64,000 nt of DNA, from positions 558,001-622,000 of the forward strand of contig NZ_BKAU01000005.1 of NCBI RefSeq assembly GCF_007992715.1, written 5' to 3'. Below are positions 43,669-52,128 of this stretch, piece by piece (the first letter of the stretch is position 1; each line of letters starts with the position of its first letter). This stretch comes from Chitinophaga cymbidii (GTDB taxonomy: Bacteria; Bacteroidota; Bacteroidia; Chitinophagales; Chitinophagaceae). Made by a program: the position numbers and the translations under genes. The notes under the pieces were generated by a model. It searched no databases. It was not told the origin of the DNA and worked only from the letters and a program-made list of their open reading frames with translations.

Positions 43669-44229
43669 ATGAAAGGAGTCATCCGCTGCGTCCTTTACTG
43701 CCTGGTATCTGCTTCGGCCTGTCATCAACCGGCAGCCGTTGTGACGGAAACGCAGGCCGACAGTATCATAGAGACAAAGATCCCGCCCGCTCCCGTTACA
43801 CTCCCGCTGACCGCTGAAGATTCATCCCTTTTCAGGCGGTATAAAAATAGAATGGAAAAGATCGATGATTCCGTCTACTACTACCAGCAAATACGCCGGT
43901 ATTTTCCCGAAAAAGATTCCCTGCGGATGAACCTCTACATTTCCCGGAAGCGCCCTGTGAAGCTGGTCTATGGCAAACACGGGAATTATTATTTCGATGC
44001 CGGCGGAAATGTTTTCGCGCGTTACCAGTACTGGTCGGAAGAACATATCACAGGCGAGCTTTTCGAAAAATACAATACGGTGATCGCTTTCAACACCACG
44101 ATCTACACCGATAACTGGAAGCTGCAAAAGCTCGGCGTGGTGGAAGCGATGGAGCGGAAAGCGGCTTGTATCAGGGAGCTTGACAGCCTGATGGGCAAAT
44201 TCCCGCGGGTTTCGTACAGGCTTCGTTGA
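43669..44229 (+). CDS. Unknown lipoprotein
   Basis: A 186-residue protein that I do not recognise. The signal peptide has lipobox SASAC (Cys18), followed by a Thr/Pro-rich linker. The body contains ENYY-like aromatic patches (VYYYQQIRRYFPEKD, GKHGNYYFDAGGNVFARYQYW) and no catalytic motif. It is divergent from ggt (47 bp) and 18 bp upstream of the M14 peptidase gene, so it is probably co-transcribed with the latter. Confidence 0.65.
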   Translation: MKGVIRCVLYCLVSASACHQPAAVVTETQADSIIETKIPPAPVTLPLTAEDSSLFRRYKNRMEKIDDSVYYYQQIRRYFPEKDSLRMNLYISRKRPVKLVYGKHGNYYFDAGGNVFARYQYWSEEHITGELFEKYNTVIAFNTTIYTDNWKLQKLGVVEAMERKAACIRELDSLMGKFPRVSYRLR

Positions 44230-44247
44230 ATTCCCTATCTTAGTAAT

Positions 44248-46746
44248 ATGAAGCGCATTTCGTTGTTCCTTTCCCTGCTGTTGACCGCATGTTTCCCCGC
44301 CCTTGCACAAACGGCGCCCGCTCCGTCTGCCTACCTGCAATATGAGCCCGGCAGCCGTTTTACGCCATATTTTAAAGTGACAGGATATTTTGAAGAGGTG
44401 GCCCGGCGCACCGCTAATGTAAAGCTGGAAACTTACGGTCATACCTATGAAGGCCGCCCGCTGATGATCGCGATCGTAGCATCGCCGGAGAACATGGCGC
44501 GGCTGGACGAGATACGGGAGAACAACCTGCGGCTCACCAAAGGCGAAGGGAATACCGCGCAGCCGGTGATCATCTGGCTCAGCTATAATGTGCATGGCAA
44601 TGAAGCGGTATCCACCGAGGCTGCGATGAAAACTTTGTATGCGCTGGTGACGGACAAAGCTTCGCTGCTGCAACATGCGGTCGTTGTCATCGATCCCTGC
44701 CTGAACCCGGACGGCCGTGAGCGTTATGTTAATTTTTACAACGCCATCCACAGTAAAAAGGCGGATGCCACACCGTATGCGCGGGAACATTATGAGCCCT
44801 GGCCAGGCGGGCGCAGCAATCATTATTATTTTGATCTGAACCGTGACTGGGCATGGCAGACGCAGGCGGAATCGCAGCAGCGCGTGCAGCTGTACAACCG
44901 CTGGATGCCGCAGGTGCATGTGGACTTCCACGAACAGGGTGTGGATGCGCCGTACTACTTCGCGCCGGCGGCCGAACCGCTGCATGATGCGATCACGGCA
45001 TGGCAGCGTGATTTCCAGACGCAGATCGGGAAGCATAACGCCACCTATTTTGATGCGAAAGGCTGGCTGTATTTCACCCGCGAGCAATTCGACCTGTTCT
45101 ATCCGAGCTACGGCGATACTTATCCTACCTACAATGGCGCCATCGGCATGACCTACGAGCAGGGCGGAAGCGGCCGCGCCGGCCTCGCCATCCTGAACCG
45201 CGAAGGCGATACGCTTACGCTGGCGGACCGGATGGAACATCACTATACCACCGGCATCGCTACCGTGGAAGTTTCAGCCGCCAATGCGGGAAAACTTGTC
45301 AGCGAGTTTGCGAAATATTTTGCGGATGCCCGCACACAGCCTTCCGGCGATTATAAAACATATGTGGTGAAGGCGGACGGGAACCCGGAGCAGTTGCGGG
45401 CGCTGTTCAACATGCTGCGGAAGAACGATATCGAGGCCGGTTTTGCGGAGCGCGACAGCCGTGCCGGAGGGCTTAACTATTTCACCGGCAAAACGGAGAA
45501 TTTCGTGATAGAAAAGGGGGACCTGGTGGTGAGTGCGTACCAGCCGCGCTCCAATCTCGTGCGGGTGCTCTTTGAGCCGGTTGCCCGTTTATCCGATTCC
45601 GTTACTTACGATATCACGGCCTGGGCCATGCCGTATGCTTACGGCCTTCCCGCATATGCGGTGAAGCAGCGCCTGGAACCGGCCACCGCAAAGGAGATGC
45701 CCAAAGCTGCTGTGGAAGCTATGCCTGCCGGGAACGCCTATGCGTACCTCGCGCCGTGGAACAGCATGAAATCATTGCAATTCCTTTCCGCATTACTCAA
45801 CCGCAATATCCGGGTGCGGTATGCGGAAACGTCTTTTCAGCTGAACGGCAAAACATATCCGCCCGGCACGCTCATCATCACCAAAGCCGGCAACGGCCAC
45901 CTCGAACCGCTTATTCCCGACCTCGCCGCCCGCATGGAAGTGCCGCTGGTAAAGGTGCCTACAGGTTTTGTAGATGAAGGGTCGGACTTCGGGTCGGACA
46001 AGATCCGTTTTATCCGCAAGCCGAAAGTGGCCGTGATGGCGGGCGACGGCGTGTCATCCCTGGGCATGGGAGAGGTCTGGCATTTCTTTGAACAGCAGAT
46101 CGATTATCCCATAACAGTGCTGAACTCCAACAACCTGTACAGCGTGAACTGGAAAGACCTGGACGTGCTTATTCTGCCGGACGGGCACTACGCTGCTTTG
46201 TCAGACAAGGCAACGGCTGAACGCCTGAAGGACTGGGTGAACGGCGGCGGCCGCCTGATCGCCATGGAAGATGCCGTATCCCGGCTGGCGGAGGCGGATT
46301 GGGGATTCAAGCTGAAAAAGGAAGAAGAGAAGAAGGAAGATGAAAAGAAAGAAGTGCCCTATCTCGCCCTGAAGCCCTACGGCAACCGCGAAAGGGAAAG
46401 CGTGTCGCAATTCATCCCCGGCGCTATCTACAAAGTGGAGCTGGACAAATCCCATCCGCTCGCATTCGGTTATCCCCATTACTATTACACGCTCAAGCAG
46501 AATGATATGCTGGTGAGCTTCATCGAATCCGCCGGCTGGAATGTAGGCGTGCTGAAAACGGATAATTACCTGACCGGTTTTGTGGGCGCGCAAACCAAAG
46601 CAAAGTTGAAGGACGGGTTGATATTCGGCGTAAAGGAGATGGGGGCGGGAGAAGTGGTGCTGATGACGGATAATCCGTTGTTCCGGAGCTTTTGGGAGAA
46701 CGGGAAGCTGTTGTTCGGGAACGCGGTGTTCCTGGTGGGGCAGTGA
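44248..46746 (+). CDS. Exported M14-family zinc carboxypeptidase
   Basis: An 832-residue secreted metallopeptidase. The signal peptide ends in ALAQ. The M14 catalytic domain covers about residues 35-330. Zinc ligands are His116 and Glu119 in NVHGNEA, and a later His in VHVDFHEQGVD; FDLNRDW carries the substrate-binding Asn-Arg, and the catalytic Glu is in IGMTYEQGGSG. The C-terminal half (about 350-832) contains a region like a class I glutamine-amidotransferase fold (VLILPDGHYAAL, GGRLIAMEDA), as in many Bacteroidota M14 proteins. It probably trims peptides in the periplasm. Confidence 0.92.
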   Translation: MKRISLFLSLLLTACFPALAQTAPAPSAYLQYEPGSRFTPYFKVTGYFEEVARRTANVKLETYGHTYEGRPLMIAIVASPENMARLDEIRENNLRLTKGEGNTAQPVIIWLSYNVHGNEAVSTEAAMKTLYALVTDKASLLQHAVVVIDPCLNPDGRERYVNFYNAIHSKKADATPYAREHYEPWPGGRSNHYYFDLNRDWAWQTQAESQQRVQLYNRWMPQVHVDFHEQGVDAPYYFAPAAEPLHDAITAWQRDFQTQIGKHNATYFDAKGWLYFTREQFDLFYPSYGDTYPTYNGAIGMTYEQGGSGRAGLAILNREGDTLTLADRMEHHYTTGIATVEVSAANAGKLVSEFAKYFADARTQPSGDYKTYVVKADGNPEQLRALFNMLRKNDIEAGFAERDSRAGGLNYFTGKTENFVIEKGDLVVSAYQPRSNLVRVLFEPVARLSDSVTYDITAWAMPYAYGLPAYAVKQRLEPATAKEMPKAAVEAMPAGNAYAYLAPWNSMKSLQFLSALLNRNIRVRYAETSFQLNGKTYPPGTLIITKAGNGHLEPLIPDLAARMEVPLVKVPTGFVDEGSDFGSDKIRFIRKPKVAVMAGDGVSSLGMGEVWHFFEQQIDYPITVLNSNNLYSVNWKDLDVLILPDGHYAALSDKATAERLKDWVNGGGRLIAMEDAVSRLAEADWGFKLKKEEEKKEDEKKEVPYLALKPYGNRERESVSQFIPGAIYKVELDKSHPLAFGYPHYYYTLKQNDMLVSFIESAGWNVGVLKTDNYLTGFVGAQTKAKLKDGLIFGVKEMGAGEVVLMTDNPLFRSFWENGKLLFGNAVFLVGQ

Positions 46747-46752
46747 CGCGCA

Positions 46753-47163
46753 TCAATCCATGAACACATCCTCCCGGGTAAGGTCATAAAACAGGTTCTG
46801 CAACTGATGAAGATGCACCAGCGGCCGCCCATAGGCGGTGTTTTTCCCGTCAGCGCAGGCCAGCGGCTGAAATGCGCCGGAAACCCTGCGGAGATAAACG
46901 CTGTCCTTGTGGTTGTATTTATAGGCATAGACATGCTCGTCTTCCCCGTAAGCCTTTTCGCCGGGCAGAAAGCCGAACTTTTCCAGGTGGTGTGCCTCCA
47001 GGGGCAGGGGATGGACCTTGTCCAGCGGTAATTTGCTCCTCGGCAGGCCGGAATTGTAAACATGCCCGTCCAGCACGCCTTCCACGCGAAATACGGTCTC
47101 GATCATATTATAATCGTAATACCAAACGAGATTTCCTACCCGTATATCTGTTTCTTCTATCAT
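46753..47163 (-). CDS. Small conserved protein of a Bacteroidota family, function unknown
   Basis: A 136-residue cytoplasmic protein. The layout, an N-terminal DIRVGNLVWYY segment, a middle DKVHPLPLEAHHLEKFGF and a C-terminal VHLHQLQNLFYDLT, recalls a family often found in Bacteroidota and their phages (IGNLV ... PIPLT ... LHELQNLYFALT). That link is from memory of the family pattern. No enzymatic motif is visible. It converges with the peptidase gene (6 bp) and diverges from the SWIB gene. Confidence 0.65.
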   Translation of the reverse strand: MIEETDIRVGNLVWYYDYNMIETVFRVEGVLDGHVYNSGLPRSKLPLDKVHPLPLEAHHLEKFGFLPGEKAYGEDEHVYAYKYNHKDSVYLRRVSGAFQPLACADGKNTAYGRPLVHLHQLQNLFYDLTREDVFMD

Positions 47164-47251
47164 AATTGTATAAATTACAGTGTAAGTTTACATCATAATT
47201 GGTAATGGCCCAACGGGCGCGGTTGCCGATATATTAAAAAACTATAATGTT

Positions 47252-47530
47252 ATGACAGCAGCGAAAGCAACAACGACCAAAAAAGCAGGTGCAGGTTTAC
47301 AGGCCCCGCTTACCCCAAGCCCTGCATTGGCCGCAGTGGTTGGAAGCCAGCCGCTTCCCCGGACCGAGATCGTAAAAAAGATGTGGGATTACATCAAGGC
47401 GAACGGGTTACAGGACCAGAACAACAAAAGAATGATCAATGCCGACGGCAAGCTGAAGGAGATCTTCGGGGGTAAGGACCAGGTATCCATGTTCGAGCTG
47501 CCTAAACTGATCAGCGTTCATGTGAAGTAA
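47252..47530 (+). CDS. Stand-alone SWIB/MDM2-domain protein
   Basis: A 92-residue protein with an Ala/Lys/Thr-rich N-terminal tail (1-22) and a SWIB domain (about 24-92): LTPSPALAAVVGSQPLPRTEIVK, MWDYIKANGLQD and NKRMINADGKLKEIFGG. SWIB domains are best known from eukaryotic chromatin remodellers; short bacterial copies occur in Bacteroidota and Chlamydiae. The basic tail suggests nucleic-acid or nucleoid binding, which is inference. It is a single-gene unit ending at a bidirectional terminator. Confidence 0.93.
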   Translation: MTAAKATTTKKAGAGLQAPLTPSPALAAVVGSQPLPRTEIVKKMWDYIKANGLQDQNNKRMINADGKLKEIFGGKDQVSMFELPKLISVHVK

Positions 47531-47626
47531 CACGGATTTTCTATCCCAGCACCTGTGAATGTTCCGGGAGAGGGCTCCGGGTGAGTTTCTTTTGACCCGA
47601 ATACACTGGTTGTTCAGGGATAATGT

Positions 47627-47663
47627 AAAAAAAGGACGTATCAAAGCAGATACGTCCTTTTTT
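47627..47663. terminator. Bidirectional terminator between SWIB and Sel1 genes
   Basis: A 15-bp inverted repeat built around GGACGTATC/GATACGTCC has A/T runs on both arms, so it can end transcripts from either side. Confidence 0.92.
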
Positions 47664-47682
47664 GTCAGGTTATAATGGTTTG

Positions 47683-49260
47683 TTATTTCCCACTGGTGTC
47701 GCCGGCGACTGTCTGGAGGAGTTGCATAGCGCCTCCCTTGCCGAAGGATTTGGCCATCCATGCCCTTCCCAGCTTTTTATCTTTCTTTACGCCGGTGCCG
47801 GTCATGTACATGTTACCGATCATTTGCATGGACTGTTTATCGCCTTTATCGGCTGCCCGTGTGAAATATTCGAGCGCTTTTTTGTAGTTCATCGCGTGGC
47901 CGTAGCCGTTGTGCTGGTAATACAAAGTGCCGAGATGGCGGAGCGCGGTCACATCATCATTGGCTGCGATAGCTTTTTCATAATATTCTCTTGCCGTTCC
48001 GTAGTTACGTTCCACCCCGGTGGCGTCGCGGTACATATTGCCCAGGATCACCATGGCGTCTACATGTCCCGCTTCAGCAGCTTTTTTGTACCATACCACA
48101 GCCTGGGCATAATCCTGCTTAACGCCGTGACCGTTGTAGTATAAAGCGCCCAGGCTTGACATCGCAGACACATCATACCGCCTGGCAGCTTTTATCATCC
48201 ATTCCCAGGTCTTTTGCGGATCCTTTTCAACGCCGGTTCCGTCATAATATAGCATGCCGACTACCCGCATTGCCTTCGGATAGCCGTTTTCCGCGGCCCG
48301 CCGGAAATAGGTAAAGCCCTTCTTATGGTCAGGAGGCAAACCGTTTTCCATGTTGATATAACATAGTCCGGCCAGGTACATGGCCTCATTATCCCCCATT
48401 GCCGCGGCCTGTTCATACATTTGTAACGCCCGCAGAGAATCCCGCTCCATGGGTATTCCCGCATAATAGAGTGAGGCTATTGCAGTAAGGGCTTCTGCTG
48501 CAAGCGGATCATCTTTGCTTTCCGCCTGCTTTTCAAGGCCGGGTAGTGCCTGTTGTAAAAGTTCTTTTCCCCGTTGCTCATCCTTGGCTACTCCCTGCCC
48601 GTTATAATAAAGGCTGCCCAGCGCATAGGTGCCAAGGGCATCATTCATGCTGGCGGCCCGGGTGTACCAGTTAAATGCCTGTTTAAAATCGGGCGGCGCG
48701 TTAAGACCGTAGTCACATAAAGAACCCATGCCGGTCATGGCCGCGGCAGAACCCTTTTCCGCCGCCTGTTCATACCATTCCCGGGCGGCAATATAGTTAC
48801 CATGCCTGTTGTTCAGCGCCGCAAATCCCACCATCGCTTTTACATCCCCTTTGCGCGCTGCTTTCAGCAATGCACTGTGATTACCATACTTTTTGATCGC
48901 TTCGGATATCTTGTATACTTCCCTGAGCTTATCTTCAATGTTCTCCTTGGTCTGATATTCTTTCATGAAGAAATCAACATGCTCCCGGAGATCGGAGACC
49001 ATGGCAAGGTCGGTTATAGGTGAACTGGCCAGCAGCTTGTATTCCGCTGATATCCGCAGGAACATTATTTTCTGATTAACGGCGCCGAGCAGCTTCTCCG
49101 TTTCGCGCAGCTTTTCGAGGCTTGTTTTAAAATCATCCTTCGAAAAAGCTTCTTCCGCTTCTTCATATTTAAACTGCGCGATAGTTGACTGGGCCGAGAC
49201 GTTCAGTTGCAAACATATCAGCAGCGCAACGCCGGCGGTCCATAAGGTTGATCGTATCAT
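47683..49260 (-). CDS. Exported Sel1-repeat protein
   Basis: A 525-residue protein, read from the ATG at 49260 that overlaps the upstream stop (ATGA). A signal peptide ends in VSA-Q. Residues about 25-125 form a helical domain (TIAQFKYEEAEEAFSKDD, NIEDKLREVYKISEAIKKYG) shared with the upstream protein. About ten Sel1/TPR-like repeats fill the rest (for example AMVGFAALNNRHGNYIAAREWYEQAAEKG, ALYYNGHGVKQDYAQAVVWYKKAAEAGH). Sel1 repeats mediate protein-protein contact, so this is probably a periplasmic scaffold that works with its neighbours. Confidence 0.88.
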   Translation of the reverse strand: MIRSTLWTAGVALLICLQLNVSAQSTIAQFKYEEAEEAFSKDDFKTSLEKLRETEKLLGAVNQKIMFLRISAEYKLLASSPITDLAMVSDLREHVDFFMKEYQTKENIEDKLREVYKISEAIKKYGNHSALLKAARKGDVKAMVGFAALNNRHGNYIAAREWYEQAAEKGSAAAMTGMGSLCDYGLNAPPDFKQAFNWYTRAASMNDALGTYALGSLYYNGQGVAKDEQRGKELLQQALPGLEKQAESKDDPLAAEALTAIASLYYAGIPMERDSLRALQMYEQAAAMGDNEAMYLAGLCYINMENGLPPDHKKGFTYFRRAAENGYPKAMRVVGMLYYDGTGVEKDPQKTWEWMIKAARRYDVSAMSSLGALYYNGHGVKQDYAQAVVWYKKAAEAGHVDAMVILGNMYRDATGVERNYGTAREYYEKAIAANDDVTALRHLGTLYYQHNGYGHAMNYKKALEYFTRAADKGDKQSMQMIGNMYMTGTGVKKDKKLGRAWMAKSFGKGGAMQLLQTVAGDTSGK

Positions 49261-50252
49261 TGCTTTTTGAATTTGACGATGGAAAATTCTTCTGTTACGC
49301 TGCATTCCGTGCCCAGCACACCACCGTAGGTTATAATATGCAATATGATGGAGTAACCGGACACGCTGTTATCTTTCAACGCGGCGGTGCGGGTGTAAGC
49401 GCTGGCTTTTTTGGTGAGCTGCTGCTGCAACTCGGTTATTTTCACGTTCTCTTCCCCAAAATTCTTCTTCATGCGGGCTACCAGGTTTTCGAACGTGGCG
49501 TTGGCCTCGTCTGTGCCGCCTTTGCCGCTCACCATGTGCTTTTTGGATACGCCGGCTACTTTCCCCGTTGCCTTTTCAACGTAGATACCGCTTAAGCCTT
49601 CGGAAGCCTTGATCTTCATGGTCTTGAATTTCGGGATGTAGAGTATGCAGTCGCGGTCAATGCCCATGTAGCCTTTTGGCATGTCGAAAGGCTCTTTATA
49701 GGAGAGGTAGTTCCATGCGGAAGAGGGGATTGCCGAGCGCTCCATACCGACCGTCACCCCGTCCAGCGAAGGAGGGAAGCTGCGGAATTTTTCAGCGATG
49801 GCGGCATCGGCCTCATTTGCGGCCACTATGGCTTTTTCGGCTGCTTTCTTTTTGTCCAGCTCTTTTCCCATCTCGTGGAAGGCTTCTTCCGTTGCGGGAT
49901 ATTCCTTTAGTGCTTCCGATATTTTATATACCTCGCGGAACTTGTCCTCAATGTTTTCATTGCCCTCGTATTTGGAGAGGTATTCACCGCAATTTTTCCG
50001 CAGGTTCTGCAGTATTGCAAAGTCAGTTGTTGCGAGCTTTTGCTGGGATATGATCTTCAGGTACATCGTTTTGGGGCTGGAGGATTTTAGCAGTTTTTCC
50101 ACTTCCTCCACCTTTGAAAGCGCGGTCCTGTAATCATTTTTTGCGTAAGCTTCTTCCGCCTCTTCGTATTTGAATTTGGCGATCATGTTCTGCGCCTGTA
50201 CGTGGAGGGATATCAACCCGGTCAGGCACAGGGAAAGCAAAAGTTTTTTCAT
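49257..50252 (-). CDS. Exported protein sharing its N-terminal domain with the Sel1 protein
   Basis: A 331-residue protein with a signal peptide ending VQA-Q. Residues about 22-120 (MIAKFKYEEAEEAYAKNDYR, NENIEDKFREVYKISEALKEY) align closely with the same region of the Sel1 protein encoded next. The remainder differs: a coiled segment (ELDKKKAAEKAIVAANEADAA) is followed by an unknown C-terminal domain with VTVGMERSAIP, KGYMGIDRDCILYIPK and GKVAGVSKKHMV. I know no family for it. It starts 25 bp after the coiled-coil gene and is translationally coupled to the Sel1 gene. Confidence 0.75.
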   Translation of the reverse strand: MKKLLLSLCLTGLISLHVQAQNMIAKFKYEEAEEAYAKNDYRTALSKVEEVEKLLKSSSPKTMYLKIISQQKLATTDFAILQNLRKNCGEYLSKYEGNENIEDKFREVYKISEALKEYPATEEAFHEMGKELDKKKAAEKAIVAANEADAAIAEKFRSFPPSLDGVTVGMERSAIPSSAWNYLSYKEPFDMPKGYMGIDRDCILYIPKFKTMKIKASEGLSGIYVEKATGKVAGVSKKHMVSGKGGTDEANATFENLVARMKKNFGEENVKITELQQQLTKKASAYTRTAALKDNSVSGYSIILHIITYGGVLGTECSVTEEFSIVKFKKQ

Positions 50253-50277
50253 GGTATACTTTTAGGATATTGAGCGT

Positions 50278-51951
50278 TTAGTTTTCCCAGAAATCATCTT
50301 TTTTGGCCGGGGCGGCTTTTTTATTCTTTTCCCCGCTTTTTTCGTTGCCCCAGAAGTCGGTGTTGCTGTTGCCGGCGGCGGACTTCTTGCCCTTGTAGGT
50401 GTAGTGTTTCACTTTCACCTGGCATTTGCCTGCGATATTCTCGAAGGCGGCGCGCATGTCATTGGCGAGCTTTTCGGTGGTGTAATAGCCCATGATCGTG
50501 ATCTTTCCGGCGCCGGTGACTTTTTTCAGATCGCCGGTTAAACCGTTCTTGAACGGCCAGGTGCCGTCCCCATACCGGCTGACGGGGAAAACGTTGGTGA
50601 GCATGGCTACGGGGGCTTGTTTGCGGATGTCTGTCGTATCCAGTACGTAAGCGAAGAAGTACAGATCGTTCACGCTCACTTTGTGGAAGGAGAGGGGGAC
50701 GCCGCCGTCAGGGAAGCGTTTCAGCATTTCCCTGCGTGAGGATACGAGTGCCTGCCATTTCTTTTCCTTTATCCGTGCTTCTTCCGCGGCTCTTTCCCGC
50801 CGGAGCTGTTCCTGCATTTGCCTTCTCTTTTTCTCCGCCGCCATCTCCGAAATCATCGATCCGGCTGCTACTACCGCCTGGCCGATAGCGCGATTGGTTT
50901 CGTTGGCGTTGTTGTAGAGGCTGTTGTAGCTGGCCTGGTAACTTTGCTGTCTGGCGCTGGAAAGTTCTTCCACGGCCTGGTTGATCGCATAATATTTACT
51001 TTCAAAATCGGCGTTCAGTTCTTCTATCGATTCATAATTCCCGTCAAGCCTGGATAGCGATTGCAGGTTGCTTTTCGCTTTGTTCACGGCCTGCGCGGCA
51101 TAGTAGCTGCTCATCGCTAATGCACCCTGCTGTTCGATCCGTGCATGCGATTCCCTGGTCTGGTCGAAGTAGGCTGTTTGCGCTTCCCGGAGTTGTTTGG
51201 TGTAGTCCACTTGCGGGGCGGCGGTGGTGCGGGATGGTGTGCCTGCAGATCCGGTTTTGGCCGGTTTTTTTTCTTCCCAGAAATCGTCGTCGGCTTCTTT
51301 ATTGGTGGTGGCTGTGGTGGAAGCTTTTGCCGTATTATTACCGGTTGCGGCGGTGCTTTGCAGTGGATTGGTGCTGGTATTGGCGTTCTGCGGTTTGGCG
51401 GCGGCGGTTTTCCGTTTTTCCAGCAGCTTGCGGATGGCATTTTCAATATCCTGCTGCCCTTCAAACTGTATGAAATTCATGCCCATTATCTTGGCGGTGT
51501 ATTGTTCCGCTTTTGAGTCGAGAGGCACCTTTATATATTTCGTTTTATCCGCTTTGCTCAGTGAAAAATCCCATGTTTTACCTCTGCCCTGTACGATCAC
51601 ATCAAATTCCACCAGCCAGGTCCGGAGCTTGTAAAAAGGCGCCGTTCCCACGTCCTGGTCTGTAAACACTTCTCCGTGGTACATATACCGGTATTCGAAC
51701 GAGGGGCGGGGACTTTGCGCGGTAGCGGGAGCGACGTTCATGGTCATAATGAGGTCCGCTTCCTTGTTGCCGGCAATGGTCATGACGCGGAACGAGGTGG
51801 TGATGTTGAAGGATGCCTTCACCAGCCCGGTTTCCCGGGAAGAGGGCAGGGGGAAGGTATAGGCGATCGTGTGTTGGGCGCCGGCGGGCCGCGATGACAG
51901 TAAAAGCAGCGTCAGGCCCGTTAATAACGTGATCTTGGTGTAGGTGCTCAT
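50278..51951 (-). CDS. Exported coiled-coil protein with repeated D-F-W motifs
   Basis: A 557-residue protein of unknown family with a signal peptide ending AGA-Q. Residues about 25-175 are a beta-rich domain (FNITTSFRVMTIAG, WLVEFDVIVQGRG). A low-complexity Thr/Ala linker contains DDDFWEEKKP. Residues about 255-405 are alpha-helical, probably coiled coil (SARQQSYQASYNSLYNNANE, EKKRRQMQEQLRRERAAEEA). The C-terminal domain ends in two more motifs, NTDFWGNEK and KKDDFWEN at the very end. The three DFW motifs in flexible segments look like linear docking sites. It is first in the operon with the two downstream genes. Confidence 0.72.
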   Translation of the reverse strand: MSTYTKITLLTGLTLLLLSSRPAGAQHTIAYTFPLPSSRETGLVKASFNITTSFRVMTIAGNKEADLIMTMNVAPATAQSPRPSFEYRYMYHGEVFTDQDVGTAPFYKLRTWLVEFDVIVQGRGKTWDFSLSKADKTKYIKVPLDSKAEQYTAKIMGMNFIQFEGQQDIENAIRKLLEKRKTAAAKPQNANTSTNPLQSTAATGNNTAKASTTATTNKEADDDFWEEKKPAKTGSAGTPSRTTAAPQVDYTKQLREAQTAYFDQTRESHARIEQQGALAMSSYYAAQAVNKAKSNLQSLSRLDGNYESIEELNADFESKYYAINQAVEELSSARQQSYQASYNSLYNNANETNRAIGQAVVAAGSMISEMAAEKKRRQMQEQLRRERAAEEARIKEKKWQALVSSRREMLKRFPDGGVPLSFHKVSVNDLYFFAYVLDTTDIRKQAPVAMLTNVFPVSRYGDGTWPFKNGLTGDLKKVTGAGKITIMGYYTTEKLANDMRAAFENIAGKCQVKVKHYTYKGKKSAAGNSNTDFWGNEKSGEKNKKAAPAKKDDFWEN

Positions 51952-51988
51952 TCGGTAACAGATAACAGGGATATAAAATAAACCGCAT

Positions 51989-51996
51989 CAAAAGTA
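51989..51996 (-). promoter_or_regulatory. Candidate -7 box of the Sel1/DFW operon
   Basis: TACTTTTG on the minus strand, 37 nt before the start of the first gene. No -33 element is clear. Confidence 0.38.
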
Positions 51997-52069
51997 GGCT
52001 GATCGGAAAACCTGGGAAATACTCATAGTTAGGTATTTTTTGCTATTGGGATGTTAATATAAGGGCCAT

Positions 52070-52099
52070 AAAAAAGGTCTTCCGCAGAAGACCTTTTTT
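52070..52099 (-). terminator. Terminator of the thioredoxin-like gene
   Basis: A perfect 13-bp stem AAAAAAGGTCTTC/GAAGACCTTTTTT with loop CGCA. It has a T run on both strands; the gene that ends here is on the minus strand. Confidence 0.92.
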
Positions 52100-52128
52100 A
52101 GAACCGGCGGGAGCCGGGTATGTCCTGA

